Positions 6,255 through 16,520 are shown, counted from the first letter of the stretch. The stretch: 64,000 nucleotides of DNA from Psychrobacter urativorans (GCF_904846695.1 NZ_CAJHBR010000001.1:124001-188000), one strand, 5' to 3'. A program made the numbers and translations. Notes: generated from the sequence alone by a model not told the origin.

Positions 6255-8486
6255 ATGCCTAAATCAACGATAGTTAGCGAACAAACGCATCTAAGAACTT
6301 GCACTTTGTGCGAAGCGATGTGTGGCATCGAAATTAAGCATGATGGCAAAAAAGTCTTGTCGATTAAAGGCGATAGCAATGATCCCTTTTCTGAGGGTTA
6401 CATCTGTCCGAAAGCTACAGCGCTACAGGATTTGCATGAAGACCCTGATCGCTTGCGCCAACCTGTTCAGAGAACGGCCGATGGCTGGAAGCCAATCAGC
6501 TGGCCCAAGGCGCTAGATCAAGTAGCCGCAGGTATCGAGTCAGTACAAAAAAAATATGGTCAGGACGCTGTTGGTATCTATTTGGGTAATCCAAACGTAC
6601 ACAATATGGGTGGCATGCTAACCGTCAAGCATCTGTTGAACAGTGTAAAAACTCGCAGTCGGTTTTCAGCTACTTCTATCGATCAGCTGCCCCATCATGT
6701 TGTCAGTATGCATCTGTTTGGTCACATGCTGCGTATCCCAGTACCTGATGTCAATCGAACTCACTATATGCTAATCATAGGGGGCAATCCGCTGGCCTCT
6801 AACGGCAGTATTATGTCCGCGCCGAATATGCGGCAAAAGTTAAAAGATATCAAAGCTCGTGATGGCAAAGTAGTGGTGATCGATCCAAGGCGTACTGAGA
6901 CCGCAACTATGGCCAGCGAGCATCACTTTATTCGGCCAGCGACGGATGTGTTATTGCTATTAGCGATGCTTAACGAAATATATTTGCAAGGATATGCTAA
7001 TAAAGTACCCGCCAGCACTAATAAAGCTGCTGCCTTAGCGCCAGAGATTGAGCGCATAGCGACGTTTGCTCAAGACTACAGCGCAGAGTCAGTGGCTAGG
7101 ATTACTGGTATTGAAGCTACTGAAATAAAGCGCTTAGTAAAAGAGTTTTGTGAAGCTAAAAGCTCGGTTTGTTATGGTCGTATGGGGGTCTCTGTACAAG
7201 AGTTCGGCTTGTTATGTCAGTATTTGATTATGCTGATCAATATAGTCACTGGTCGTTTAGATCAAGTGGGCGGCCTGATGTTTCCTAATCCAGCAGTCGA
7301 TGTAGTAAATAACACAGGCCCTGGCTATTTAGGTAAGCGCCATAGTCGAGTGAGCAACTTACCGGACTTTAACGGTGAGTATCCAGTTGCTGCTATGAGC
7401 GATGAGATGCTAGTAGAAGGTGATGGACAGCTAAAAGCCTTTATTAGCGTTGCTGGTAATCCAGTATTGAGTACGCCTAATGGTGCAAAGCTAGATAAGG
7501 CTTTAGGGCAGTTAGAGTTTATGGTAGCAATAGATTACTACGTCAATGAAACTAGCCGCCATGCCAATATTATCTTACCGCCAGTATCACCACTTGAGCG
7601 TGAGCATTATGACGTTACCTTTAATAATTTTGCCGTGCATAACGTCGCTAAATATTCACCAGCATTATTTGCTAAGCCCAGTAATGCCAAGCATGACTGG
7701 CAGATCTATCTAGAACTAGCAAAACGCTTAGATAAAAAAGCTCCTATCAAAACTAAGATTGAGCGCTCGCTAATATCGGCTTTAGGACCAAAGTTCTTAC
7801 TCGATCAAGGTCTAAAACGTGGGCCTTATGAAGGACTCACTTTAAAGAAGCTTCTTAAAAACCCGCATGGTATCGATCTAGGGGTTATGCAAAGTATGTT
7901 GCCCCAAGCTTTAAAGCATAAAGATAAGCGGATTACTCTTAACGTTGACTTTTATCTAGCGGATTTAGAGCGGGTACAGACTATGGTGCAGCAGTATGAT
8001 GCGGGGCAAATATTATTGATAGGCCGTCGCCATGTACGTAGCAATAACTCATGGCTGCACAATAGTTATCGACTAGTAAAAGGTAAGTCACGCTGTACTT
8101 TAATGTTGCACCCTCAGACGGCTGCTCAACAAGGTATCGAGGATGGACAATTAGTAAAAGTGACTTCTAGGGTAGGTAGCGTGGTGCTCAGCGCCGAAGT
8201 GACTAATGAGCTGATGCCAGGCGTAGTTAGCATTCCTCATGGCTTCGGTCATAGTCGCAAAGGCGTCATACAAAGGATCGCGCAAGCGCATGCAGGGGTT
8301 AGTGTCAACGATCTCACTGATGATACTTTGATCGATCAATTAAGTGGTAATGCGGCGGTAAATGGTGTGCCTGTGCAGCTAGAAGTCGTTGAGCCACAAA
8401 GCATTGAGCCGGCAGCTATTGAGGGACAAAGTTTTACCTCATTAGCTACTGAGCAACAGCAATCAGGCACTAGTATTGCCAGCTAA
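6255..8486 (+). CDS. molybdopterin oxidoreductase (formate dehydrogenase/nitrate reductase superfamily)
   Basis: This 743-residue enzyme should bind bis-MGD molybdenum and one 4Fe-4S cluster, shown by Cys16-x2-Cys19-x3-Cys23-x27-Cys51 in the N-terminal domain. The segment SIDQLPHHVVSMHLFGH (about 141-157), the dinucleotide segments MLIIGGNPLASNGS and VIDPRRTET, and the C-terminal MopB-type domain beginning near ILLIGRRHVRSNNSW are all typical. No Cys or selenocysteine stands at the usual active-site position of FdhF. There is no leader peptide, so it is cytoplasmic. No electron-transfer partner or maturation gene is adjacent, so the substrate is unknown. AGGAAG precedes the ATG. Confidence 0.85.
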   Translation: MPKSTIVSEQTHLRTCTLCEAMCGIEIKHDGKKVLSIKGDSNDPFSEGYICPKATALQDLHEDPDRLRQPVQRTADGWKPISWPKALDQVAAGIESVQKKYGQDAVGIYLGNPNVHNMGGMLTVKHLLNSVKTRSRFSATSIDQLPHHVVSMHLFGHMLRIPVPDVNRTHYMLIIGGNPLASNGSIMSAPNMRQKLKDIKARDGKVVVIDPRRTETATMASEHHFIRPATDVLLLLAMLNEIYLQGYANKVPASTNKAAALAPEIERIATFAQDYSAESVARITGIEATEIKRLVKEFCEAKSSVCYGRMGVSVQEFGLLCQYLIMLINIVTGRLDQVGGLMFPNPAVDVVNNTGPGYLGKRHSRVSNLPDFNGEYPVAAMSDEMLVEGDGQLKAFISVAGNPVLSTPNGAKLDKALGQLEFMVAIDYYVNETSRHANIILPPVSPLEREHYDVTFNNFAVHNVAKYSPALFAKPSNAKHDWQIYLELAKRLDKKAPIKTKIERSLISALGPKFLLDQGLKRGPYEGLTLKKLLKNPHGIDLGVMQSMLPQALKHKDKRITLNVDFYLADLERVQTMVQQYDAGQILLIGRRHVRSNNSWLHNSYRLVKGKSRCTLMLHPQTAAQQGIEDGQLVKVTSRVGSVVLSAEVTNELMPGVVSIPHGFGHSRKGVIQRIAQAHAGVSVNDLTDDTLIDQLSGNAAVNGVPVQLEVVEPQSIEPAAIEGQSFTSLATEQQQSGTSIAS

Positions 8487-8527
8487 AGGTACTTGCACGT
8501 TATTGCTTTGATTGCTTTAATTGATAA

Positions 8528-8553
8528 GGGCGCTGACTTATAGCGCCTTTTTT
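8528..8553 (+). terminator. Rho-independent terminator overlapping the convergent dadA stop
   Basis: A short GC stem (GGCGCT / AGCGCC) followed by six T residues lies 42 bases after the oxidoreductase gene. The dadA stop codon, on the opposite strand, falls within the hairpin loop, so the terminator and the neighbour's coding end share sequence. Confidence 0.75.
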
Positions 8554-9869
8554 ATACCGATAAAATCAAACTTAACGGCTGGGGTTTCGCCTTGCATCAA
8601 TAAGCTAATAGCTTTGGCCGAGCCACAAGCGTGAGTCCAGCCAAGGCTACCATGACCAGTATTAAGCCATAAATTATCAAAAGTAGCGGGTTCATTCTGA
8701 CTGCCATGGCGAACTTGCCCACAATGTGCCCGCCCAATCAGCGGCACGTTCGATGGAGTCATCGGCCGTAGCCCAGTCCAGTATTGCGCAGAATTAGCGA
8801 TAATTCCTTTAGGAAACAGATAACGTACTCGTTCAGTGATAGCTGCACAACGCACGCTATTTAATTCCATGTTATAGCCGTTAAACTCTGCGGTTCCGGC
8901 GACACGCAGCTTGTCACCAAGCCGCGACATAACCAGCTTATACTCATCATCAATCAAACTAACAAAAGGCGCTAAATGTGGTGCTCGTGGATTGACTTGA
9001 TAAGTGGCGGAGTAACCTTTGGCAGGAAAAATAGGCAGATGAACCGCTAGAGGTTTCAGCAAAGCCACACTATAACAGCCCAAAGCTATGACATGACTAT
9101 CGGCACTAAAGGTTTGAGCATTTTCACCTTTAGGACGGATAGTAATACTGTGAATATGAGGACGACTAGAGTGTGCGTCACTATTTAATGCCAGAATGTC
9201 AGTATTATAGAGAAAGGTAACGCCAGCTTCCAAACAGCGCGCGGCCAAGCGCTGAGTAAAAAGATGAGCATTACCAGATTCATCACGACTAGTATAAGTG
9301 GCGCCAACCAGCTTATGGGCGATAGGGTAGAGCGCAGGCTCAAGACTGGCCGCATTATTAATATCAATAAAATGCCGCTCACAGCCTAGCTCCTGCATGC
9401 GTTCAGTCGGTGCAATAGCAGCGTCGAATTCAGCTTGGCTAGTATAAAAATGCATAATGCCACGCGTTTGCTGCTCGTATTCGATGTCAGTGTTGCGGCG
9501 TAACTGTTGCAGTGTTGCCCGCGAATACAATCCTAAGCGCACCATCTGTACTAGATTATCATCGGCCCTATCGGCACGACACTCCTGCAAAAACTGCATA
9601 GCCCACTTTAACTGATCTTTATCAGCGCGCAGCCGATACAATAGCGGTGAATTCTCAGAGAACAGTGACTTCAGCGCTTGCAGTGGTGCTCTAGGGTTAG
9701 CCCATGGCGTGGCATGTGATACCGATATCTGCCCACCATTAGCAAATGAGGTCTGCATAGCTGCTGCTGATTCACGCTCGATAACAGTGACTTTATAGCC
9801 AGCTTTTTGTAGATACCAAGCAGTAGTCACCCCTACTACGCCAGCTCCGAGTACCGCGATATGTGTCAT
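8538..9869 (-). CDS. dadA: D-amino acid dehydrogenase, FAD-dependent
   Basis: This 443-residue flavoprotein of the DAO family oxidises D-amino acids (typically D-alanine) to 2-oxo acids at the inner face of the membrane. The FAD dinucleotide motif VLGAGVVGVTTAWYL lies at about residues 6-20, ERESAAAMQTSFANGGQIS follows, and the C-terminal GLRPMTPSNVPLIGR and NTGHGSLGWTHACGSAKAIS are characteristic of DadA. The expected length is about 430. No alanine racemase (dadX) is adjacent. It begins 44 bases after ygfZ on the same strand and may be co-transcribed with it. Confidence 0.88.
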   Translation of the reverse strand: MTHIAVLGAGVVGVTTAWYLQKAGYKVTVIERESAAAMQTSFANGGQISVSHATPWANPRAPLQALKSLFSENSPLLYRLRADKDQLKWAMQFLQECRADRADDNLVQMVRLGLYSRATLQQLRRNTDIEYEQQTRGIMHFYTSQAEFDAAIAPTERMQELGCERHFIDINNAASLEPALYPIAHKLVGATYTSRDESGNAHLFTQRLAARCLEAGVTFLYNTDILALNSDAHSSRPHIHSITIRPKGENAQTFSADSHVIALGCYSVALLKPLAVHLPIFPAKGYSATYQVNPRAPHLAPFVSLIDDEYKLVMSRLGDKLRVAGTAEFNGYNMELNSVRCAAITERVRYLFPKGIIANSAQYWTGLRPMTPSNVPLIGRAHCGQVRHGSQNEPATFDNLWLNTGHGSLGWTHACGSAKAISLLMQGETPAVKFDFIGIKKAL

Positions 9870-9913
9870 AGCTAAAATTCTCTATAGTGGCTCTACTATT
9901 AGTACAACCCGTG

Positions 9914-10666
9914 TTATTTGGGGCGGGCGACGTCTGCTTGTAGAATAGGCGGTAAGTCGAGAGTGGTTAATTCATTCTCCACCAACTGTTCTGGACGGGC
10001 AACTACTAAGGCGATAAAACCATCTACGCAGGGGATAGCATTGACTACTTGTACTTTCCCTAGCTTTTCACCAGCTGCTGGGGCGTTGCCTATACCTTTT
10101 ACATAGTGTAAAAATGCTTTGGGCGCTGATTTAAAGTAGATACGAGCGATAACTTCTTGCCCTAAATAACAGCCTTTATCATAGTCCATACCGCCGCGCT
10201 GATGTAGGCGCAACTCTTGTGGTTGGAACTCGCCTTGAGTGGCGGCTACTATCCAATAATTACCAGTAGCAATACTACACTGCATCCAAGCACTAACATT
10301 CTCTACTGTATTATGAGTCTCCTGATGACTAAAAGTTGGCTCATCATCGAGGACGCAAGGGTAGATATCGACAGGAGTGCTAGTCTCAAACTTGGAGAAC
10401 GCGCCGTATTTTTTTAGATGCGCAGCTAAAGACTCGGCACAATCGGCACTAATTACTACATCGTAATGCTTTTCAGCTTGTTTTTTGATCCATATCCCAA
10501 ACTCAATACGGCCTTTTAGGTTGCCGATAGCGGCAGCCTGATAGCTAAGACCGAGCTTAGTCACATCACAAGTTAGTTGACCTTGCAGGAATTTTTCTGC
10601 GTCTTCACCCTTGATAGTCAGTTGGTTAAAGGCTGGTATTTTTAGCTGGTTACTAAGGTCACTCAT
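9914..10666 (-). CDS. ygfZ: tRNA-modifying/Fe-S cluster assembly protein YgfZ
   Basis: This is a folate-dependent protein of the YgfZ/CAF17 family that supports maturation or repair of certain 4Fe-4S enzymes, including radical-SAM proteins. The signature KGCYLGQE is present at residues 164-171 with its conserved Cys166. The N-terminal fold begins LTIKGEDAEKFLQGQLTCDV. At 250 residues it is shorter than the E. coli protein (about 326), mainly in the C-terminal half. AGGAT precedes the ATG. dadA follows 44 bases downstream. Confidence 0.88.
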   Translation of the reverse strand: MSDLSNQLKIPAFNQLTIKGEDAEKFLQGQLTCDVTKLGLSYQAAAIGNLKGRIEFGIWIKKQAEKHYDVVISADCAESLAAHLKKYGAFSKFETSTPVDIYPCVLDDEPTFSHQETHNTVENVSAWMQCSIATGNYWIVAATQGEFQPQELRLHQRGGMDYDKGCYLGQEVIARIYFKSAPKAFLHYVKGIGNAPAAGEKLGKVQVVNAIPCVDGFIALVVARPEQLVENELTTLDLPPILQADVARPK

Positions 10667-10933
10667 TGTTATTATCCTAATTTTGAGAGTTAAATTATCA
10701 AAAAAGTTATGTTATAAAAAATACAATTATTATGGAGTAATCGTTGCAGTAAGGTTGTCAAATTAGCACTCAAAAGAGTACCACAAAAACCAGCGCCATA
10801 AAAAACACTATAGTTAAGAACTAAATAGGGTTCAGTAGCGGTTTTACAAGCGCAGTGATTGGTCAAAGATAGCGAGTTGAGCTACAATGAAGACTCTAAA
10901 ATATAGCCGATCTGAACGGCAAACGAGGATGTT

Positions 10934-11287
10934 ATGAGTTTACCCAATTGCCCAAAATGCGCTGCTGAATATACTTATGAAGACGGTGCACTATTAGTAT
11001 GCCCAATGTGTGCCCATGAGTGGTCAGCGGCTGAAACCGATGCAGTACCAGCCGATGAGCAAGATGCAGTTATCCGTGATGCGGTCGGTAATGAGTTAAA
11101 AGATGGCGATGCAGTCACGGTAATCAAAGACCTAAAAGTAAAAGGCTCGTCAACAGTGATCAAAGTCGGTACTAAAGCAAAAAGTATTCGTCTGTTGCCT
11201 GATGCTACAGACGGTCACGATATCGACTGTAAACTTGATGGCTATGGCCCGATGAAACTTAAGTCGTCAGTAGTTAAAAAGGCTTAA
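10934..11287 (+). CDS. yjdM: zinc-ribbon protein YjdM (PhnA family)
   Basis: This is a 117-residue YjdM/PhnA protein. The N-terminal zinc ribbon has CPKC (residues 6-9) and CPMC (22-25) pairs, and the C-terminal SH3-like domain contains [20 protein letters not shown] and [14 protein letters not shown]. Despite the old PhnA name, phosphonate hydrolysis is not supported for the family and its role is unclear. GAGG lies before the ATG. The stop overlaps the last four bases of the convergent gene. Confidence 0.92.
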   Translation: MSLPNCPKCAAEYTYEDGALLVCPMCAHEWSAAETDAVPADEQDAVIRDAVGNELKDGDAVTVIKDLKVKGSSTVIKVGTKAKSIRLLPDATDGHDIDCKLDGYGPMKLKSSVVKKA

Positions 11288-11673
11288 GGGGTAATCTTGC
11301 CTAACTTGATAAGCCTTGAATTGATCGAACCTCTAGTGCGTTGATGTTGTGCTACTAAGGTAGTAATAGCATCACCGTTGTCAAAAGCGTCCGCTAGCTG
11401 CTGGTCTTGTTCTTCAGTCCAAGGCTGACCGGCGTTGACAGGCAGATTCGCTCTACGTAGATCGGCTTTGATCATATTCTCAAGCGCTGGAATAGTAGCG
11501 TGTAAAGCACGTTGTATATCACTATTTAGGCATAAGCTATTACTAGCTAAAGGTTCATCAGACAGGGGGTTTATACCGTCGATAAGCGCTTCAATCATCT
11601 TGATAGCTTCTTGATTATTCATCGGTGCAGGGCTTGCGTTGTCTATAGCTTGGTTAGTTGTAAGGTTTATCAT
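11284..11673 (-). CDS. uncharacterised protein with C-terminal Myb/SANT-like helix-turn-helix
   Basis: A 129-residue protein I do not recognise by name. The N-terminal half is predicted helical ([36 protein letters not shown]). The C-terminal 50 residues, [20 protein letters not shown] then [18 protein letters not shown], resemble a small SANT/Myb-like DNA-binding unit found at the end of several gammaproteobacterial proteins. It is convergent with yjdM and overlaps it by four bases. DNA binding is an inference from the motif. Confidence 0.7.
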   Translation of the reverse strand: MINLTTNQAIDNASPAPMNNQEAIKMIEALIDGINPLSDEPLASNSLCLNSDIQRALHATIPALENMIKADLRRANLPVNAGQPWTEEQDQQLADAFDNGDAITTLVAQHQRTRGSINSRLIKLGKITP

Positions 11674-11737
11674 CTCTTGACTCCATTATAAACAAAAGTT
11701 TATTACGTCAACTGACTATAGACTATTTTGCTATCTA

Positions 11738-11807
11738 TTAGCAAAAATAACTTAGCAAAAGTAACTTAACAAAAGTAAGTTAACAAAAGTAACTTAGCAA
11801 AAAGCAC
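11738..11807. repeat. five tandem 14-bp repeats, TTARCAAAAGTAAC-like
   Basis: Five contiguous 14-base units start at 11738, 11752, 11766, 11780 and 11794. The consensus is TTAGCAAAAGTAAC, with one to four substitutions per unit. The array lies in the 404-base gap between the SANT-like gene and hemL, about 65 bases upstream of the former's start codon, so it sits in that gene's promoter or leader. The rest of the gap shows no gene. Confidence 0.85.
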
Positions 11808-12077
11808 CGAGCTAAAATAAAGCCAATATTAAATAAATACCAACAACTCCCTGTGAGGTTGATAATAAATGGCGCATGGATAGGACGTTTTTAAAGCTTA
11901 TCGATGCCGATATTTTAGAATTGATAGCTTACAATAATAAAGATATAGCGCCGTCTCTGGATTTTATATGACCAACGTAAGTCGTATTGAATAACTGGAG
12001 AGGAGCTCTTAAAATGCATAGTAATTTACCGCTATAAACCGTTAACACCATAATTAAAGGCAATAAGGATAATAGTC

Positions 12078-13379
12078 ATGAGTACTAAAAACGAACAGCT
12101 TTTCGCCCAAGCTCGTAAACATATTCCTGGTGGCGTAAACTCGCCAGTGCGAGCCTTTGCTGGTGTCGGTGGCACTCCAGTATTTATGCACCGCGCTAAC
12201 GGTAGCAAGATCTATGACACTGAAGACAATGCTTACATTGATTATGTCGGCTCTTGGGGACCCATGATCTTAGGCCATGCGCATCCAAAAGTTATCGATG
12301 CGGTAAAAAGAGCCGCCGAAGATGGTTTAAGTTTCGGTACGCCAACGCCGTTTGAGACTACTGTTGCCGATAAGATTTGTGACATCGTGCCTAGTGTCGA
12401 GATGATAAGAATGACTAGCTCTGGTACTGAAGCGACTATGAGTGCGATTCGCCTAGCACGGGGCTTTACTGGTCGTGACAATATCGTCAAGTTTGAGGGC
12501 TGTTATCACGGTCATTCGGACAGTTTGTTAGTTAAAGCTGGTTCAGGCATGCTCGATATTGGTGAACCGACTTCAAAAGGGGTGCCAGCAGACTTTGCCA
12601 AGCATACTATTACCTTGCCATACAATAATCCACAAGCGATCAAAGATTGTTTTGAGAAGTGGGGCGATACTATTGCTTGTGTGATTGTTGAGCCTATCGC
12701 TGGCAATATGAACATGATTATCCCTGATCAACAGTTTCATGACACTTTGCGTGAGCAGTGTACTGAACATGGTGCGGTACTAGTATTCGATGAAGTAATG
12801 ACTGGCTTTCGAGTAGGCCTTGGTGGTGCGCAAGCCCACTATAATATCCAGCCTGATCTAACTTGTTTCGGGAAGATTATTGGCGCCGGCTTGCCAGTTG
12901 GTGCTTTTGGCGGCAAGCGTGAAATTATGGAATGCATTGCGCCAATGGGCAGCGTCTATCAAGCCGGTACCTTATCAGGTAATCCACTAGCGATGCGTGC
13001 TGGTATTGCGATGTTTGAGGACTTAACAGTAGCTGGCTTCTACGATGAGCTGTCAGCGAAAGTGGTGCACTTAGTAGATGGTATTCAAGCTGCTGCTGAC
13101 AAACATGGCATCCATCTGCGTACTAATAAGCTCGGCGGTATGTTTGGCATGTTCTTCGTCAAAGACAGCGCTACTGCAACGCCACTTAATTTCGATGAAG
13201 TGACTGAATGTAATATGGAGCACTTTAATACGTTCTTCCACGGCATGCTAGAGCGTGGTATCTACTTAGCGCCTTCTGCCTATGAAGCAGGCTTTATGTC
13301 GATCAAGCATAGTACTGAAGACTTAGAGGCTTCTATCAGAGCAGCTGATGAGATATTTGCAGGAATGGCTAAAGGCTAG
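12078..13379 (+). CDS. hemL: glutamate-1-semialdehyde 2,1-aminomutase
   Basis: This PLP enzyme makes 5-aminolevulinate, the second step of the C5 heme pathway. The substrate comes from glutamyl-tRNA reductase, encoded by hemA at 32471 in this window. The 433-residue length is normal. The class III aminotransferase motifs are [12 protein letters not shown] (about 236-247) and [17 protein letters not shown] with the PLP lysine at 266. [19 protein letters not shown] (111-129) is the phosphate-binding region. AAGGA lies before the ATG. A strong terminator follows, so the gene is monocistronic. Confidence 0.97.
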   Translation: MSTKNEQLFAQARKHIPGGVNSPVRAFAGVGGTPVFMHRANGSKIYDTEDNAYIDYVGSWGPMILGHAHPKVIDAVKRAAEDGLSFGTPTPFETTVADKICDIVPSVEMIRMTSSGTEATMSAIRLARGFTGRDNIVKFEGCYHGHSDSLLVKAGSGMLDIGEPTSKGVPADFAKHTITLPYNNPQAIKDCFEKWGDTIACVIVEPIAGNMNMIIPDQQFHDTLREQCTEHGAVLVFDEVMTGFRVGLGGAQAHYNIQPDLTCFGKIIGAGLPVGAFGGKREIMECIAPMGSVYQAGTLSGNPLAMRAGIAMFEDLTVAGFYDELSAKVVHLVDGIQAAADKHGIHLRTNKLGGMFGMFFVKDSATATPLNFDEVTECNMEHFNTFFHGMLERGIYLAPSAYEAGFMSIKHSTEDLEASIRAADEIFAGMAKG

Positions 13380-13407
13380 TTTTTGACTTGAGCGTTAATC
13401 CTTAAAA

Positions 13408-13453
13408 AAGGCCAACATAGCGACTGATTATTAGTGCTACGTTGGTTTTTTTT
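13408..13453 (+). terminator. Rho-independent terminator of hemL
   Basis: A 10-bp stem (CCAACATAGC / GCTACGTTGG, one mismatch) is followed by eight T residues, 33 bases after the hemL stop. Confidence 0.88.
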
Positions 13454-13808
13454 ACTCAGATCAGGCTAATGCTAAAATCATTCTATTCGTTGTAAATGTC
13501 TCTATAAAATCAGCTGTCTAAGCCATTGTTATTTATCTTATATTAACCTGGCAAAAGCGACTAAAGATTGTAGGGTAATAGCAGTAAATATTAGCGACTG
13601 CATAGGCGATTTTTATTAGTCTGCCGGTCAGTATATAATAACTAGCGCCTGTTACTTGTCAGGGTTTAGCATAAATGCTTTAATGGCAAAATCTATCTGT
13701 ATTTCTATCCGTATTTGTAGCTATCTAAAATATGCAAAACATGTAAAAGCTACTATGCTCAAACCTCAGCAATTACCTCACCCATCATACAGGGTCACAA
13801 ACTCTCCT

Positions 13809-15350
13809 ATGCTCAATATATCTGTTGCAAATCAACCGCTTGCCGATAATGAACTGATGGCCGCTATTGATATTGGCTCGAATAGTTTTCATTTAGCGAT
13901 AGCTCGCTTAGATCATGGCGAAGTACGCAAAGTAACTTCTATGTCTGAAAAGGTGCAATTGGCTGCCGGTTTGGATGAGAACAATATCTTAAACGCAGCA
14001 GCTGAACGCCGTGGTCTTGAATGTCTGAGCCGTTTTGTCGCGCGTTTGGACTCAGTACCGCCAGAGCGTATTCGTATTGTCGCTACTAACGCCTTGCGCC
14101 AAGCCAAAAACGCTGAGGACTTTATCAAGCGTGCTAATGCGATCTTGCCAAAACCTATCGAGATTATCGCTGGACGTGAAGAGGCCCGACTCATTCATTT
14201 AGGGGTCTCGCATACGAATGCTAGTAGCGATAAGCGCTTAGTAATGGATATCGGTGGTGGCTCTACAGAGTTTATTATTGGTAAAGGCTTTGAGCCGTTA
14301 TTGACTGAAAGTTTACAAATGGGTTGTGTGGCTTTTACCAAAAAGTTCTTTGCTGATGGTCAGATCACTGAAAAAGCTTTTGCTAATGCTATTGCCGCCG
14401 CGCGTAAAGAGATGCTGGCTATCAATGGTCAATATCAGAAGACTGGTTGGAATAGTGTTATTGGTTCTAGTGGTACCATAAAAGCAGTGCGTAATGTGTT
14501 GGTATCTAAAGGCTGGTCTGATGAACAAGAGCGTATCACTTATAAAGGCGTCAAAAAGCTAGAAGATCTGCTAATCACTATCGGTGATGTCAATGACATT
14601 GAGCTTGAAGGGGTGAAAGAGCATCGAAAAGCAGTCTTTCCAGCAGGCGTAGCAGTATTACGTGCGGCTATGAAAGTGCTAGGTATTGATACTATTGCCT
14701 ACTCTGATGGGGCGTTACGTGAAGGAGTGATGTATGACATGCTCGGGCGTTTTGCTAGTGAGGATGTACGTGACCGCAGTGTGCTGGCGCTCAATAAACG
14801 CTATTCAGTAGATAAAAAGCAAGCTCGACAAGTGGTCAGAACCAGTCGTCATCTATTTAAACAAGTCAAAGATGAGTTGCAGTTGACGAGTGATGATGCT
14901 GATTTGTTAAGACGAGCGGCCTATCTGCATGAAATTGGCTTAGCGATCAGTCATAACAACTATCATCGGCACAGCGCTTATCTACTCGAAAACTCAGACA
15001 TTCCTGGATTCTCACAAGTCGATCAAAAACGTATGTCGCAGTTAATGCTCAGCCACAGACGCAAGCTAAAAAGCGATATGCTCGAGCAAATTTGTCTTAT
15101 TGGCGGCAATCAGCTGATCTATTTGTGTTTATTGCTCAGACTTGCAGTGTTGGCTCATCATAGTCGTAGTGAATATGAGCTGCCTGATATGCATTTAGTA
15201 GTTACCGATACTAATTGCTGGCAAATTACCGTCAGCACTGACAAAAAACACTATGCGTTTTTATTCTCTGATCTCGAAGCTGAGATTGAGCAGTTTGCTA
15301 AGTGGGGCATCAAACTTACGGTGATTGAAGCGCAAGCGCAAGCCGAATAA
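13809..15350 (+). CDS. ppx: exopolyphosphatase (Ppx/GppA family)
   Basis: This Ppx/GppA phosphatase hydrolyses terminal phosphates of polyphosphate (or pppGpp in GppA-type members). The ASKHA phosphate motifs are MAAIDIGSNSFHLAIARL near the start and VMDIGGGSTEFIIG about 130 residues later, with SDGALREGVMYD in the middle and the HD-like C-terminal region (YLHEIGLAISHNNYHRHSAY). The frame is open upstream to a TTG at 13656 with ATGs at 13683, 13755 and 13857. I prefer 13809, which gives 513 residues, the usual Ppx length, but the upstream ribosome binding sites are weak and the start is uncertain. Confidence 0.88.
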   Translation: MLNISVANQPLADNELMAAIDIGSNSFHLAIARLDHGEVRKVTSMSEKVQLAAGLDENNILNAAAERRGLECLSRFVARLDSVPPERIRIVATNALRQAKNAEDFIKRANAILPKPIEIIAGREEARLIHLGVSHTNASSDKRLVMDIGGGSTEFIIGKGFEPLLTESLQMGCVAFTKKFFADGQITEKAFANAIAAARKEMLAINGQYQKTGWNSVIGSSGTIKAVRNVLVSKGWSDEQERITYKGVKKLEDLLITIGDVNDIELEGVKEHRKAVFPAGVAVLRAAMKVLGIDTIAYSDGALREGVMYDMLGRFASEDVRDRSVLALNKRYSVDKKQARQVVRTSRHLFKQVKDELQLTSDDADLLRRAAYLHEIGLAISHNNYHRHSAYLLENSDIPGFSQVDQKRMSQLMLSHRRKLKSDMLEQICLIGGNQLIYLCLLLRLAVLAHHSRSEYELPDMHLVVTDTNCWQITVSTDKKHYAFLFSDLEAEIEQFAKWGIKLTVIEAQAQAE

Positions 15351-15568
15351 TTACTGACTGCTAAAAATATACTAGGCAATGCTAAGCGAGTGGTTATTAG
15401 TCCCGGCAAGATAATTATTATTTAATTATTTGTAAATTTTATACTTAGTACAACTGTGCTAATATAGTTTTGTTGAGTTTACAGATGTACTTTGGTTATA
15501 CTCAAATACACAATAACTGAGAACTTGTATAAAACAATATACTATAAAATGACTAAAAGGATAAGTCT

Positions 15569-16372
15569 ATGAGTACCGTCTGGGATAGCGTTCAGATAGC
15601 ACGACATGCCAAGCGTCCATTATTTATGGACTATGTTAATCAGCTATTTACTGAGTTTGATACATTGCATGGTGATCGCGCCTTTGCTGATGATAAAGCT
15701 ATTATTGGTGGCTTAGCACGCTTGGATGGCAAGCCGGTAATGGTCATCGGTCAACATCGTGGTCGTAGTACTCGTGAGCGTATTGCCCACAATTTCGGCA
15801 TGGCCAATCCTGAAGGCTATCGCAAAGTTATTCGCTTAGTCAAAATGGCCGAGCGCTTTAACTTGCCGGTTATGACCTTTGTTGATACACAAGGAGCTTA
15901 TCCTGGCATTGGTGCTGAAGAGCGTGGACAAGCCCAAGCAATCGCTGAAAGTATCGCTGTATTCTCCAGTTTAAAAGTACCAATTATCGTTACTATCGTC
16001 GGTGAAGGGGGTTCAGGTGGTGCGCTAGCTATAGGTGTCGGCGATAAAGTGAATATGCTACAAAACAGCATCTATTCAGTTATCTCTCCTGAAGGCTGTG
16101 CAGCTATTCTGTGGAAAACCGCTGAAAAAGCGCAAGATGCTAGTGAAGCACTAAAATTAAATGCTATTAACTTGTATCAAATGGGCTTGATTGATGCCGT
16201 CATCGATGAAGGAGAAGGCGCACATTTACAACCCCAGCCAGTGATGAAAGCCCTTAAATCATTGCTACTTGAGCAGTTAGAAGAGCTGCAAGCAATGGAT
16301 GCTGATACTCGTACTGAACTGCGTTATGAAAAGCTAAAAACCTTTAACTCAGAAGTTATGCTACCAGCTTAA
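15569..16372 (+). CDS. accA: acetyl-CoA carboxylase carboxyltransferase subunit alpha
   Basis: This is the alpha subunit of the carboxyltransferase that transfers the carboxyl group from biotin to acetyl-CoA, giving malonyl-CoA for fatty acid synthesis. The crotonase-fold motifs [32 protein letters not shown] and the oxyanion-hole glycines [19 protein letters not shown] are all present. At 267 residues it lacks about 50 residues of the N-terminal coiled region of E. coli AccA, a short form usual in Moraxellaceae. AAAAGGA precedes the ATG, and a terminator closes the gene. accD is not in the window. Confidence 0.96.
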   Translation: MSTVWDSVQIARHAKRPLFMDYVNQLFTEFDTLHGDRAFADDKAIIGGLARLDGKPVMVIGQHRGRSTRERIAHNFGMANPEGYRKVIRLVKMAERFNLPVMTFVDTQGAYPGIGAEERGQAQAIAESIAVFSSLKVPIIVTIVGEGGSGGALAIGVGDKVNMLQNSIYSVISPEGCAAILWKTAEKAQDASEALKLNAINLYQMGLIDAVIDEGEGAHLQPQPVMKALKSLLLEQLEELQAMDADTRTELRYEKLKTFNSEVMLPA

Positions 16373-16405
16373 CGTGCTTTAAAGCTTAACCATCGAACAA
16401 TCATT

Positions 16406-16433
16406 AACGTGCTCCTTAGTAGCACGTTTTTTT
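16406..16433 (+). terminator. Rho-independent terminator of accA
   Basis: The stem AACGTGCT / AGCACGTT with a 7-base loop is followed by T residues, 34 bases after the accA stop and 88 bases before tilS. Confidence 0.87.
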
Positions 16434-16520
16434 GTAGCTGATTTTTAGCTTATAATTAGACTGGTTGAATATTCATCAATAGACACCTTAATAGACACCT
16501 TTAACTAGACATGACTACCT

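Noticed and set aside
11738..11807. 14-bp repeat array considered as a replication origin
   Set aside because: There is no replication initiator gene nearby and all flanking genes are chromosomal housekeeping genes.
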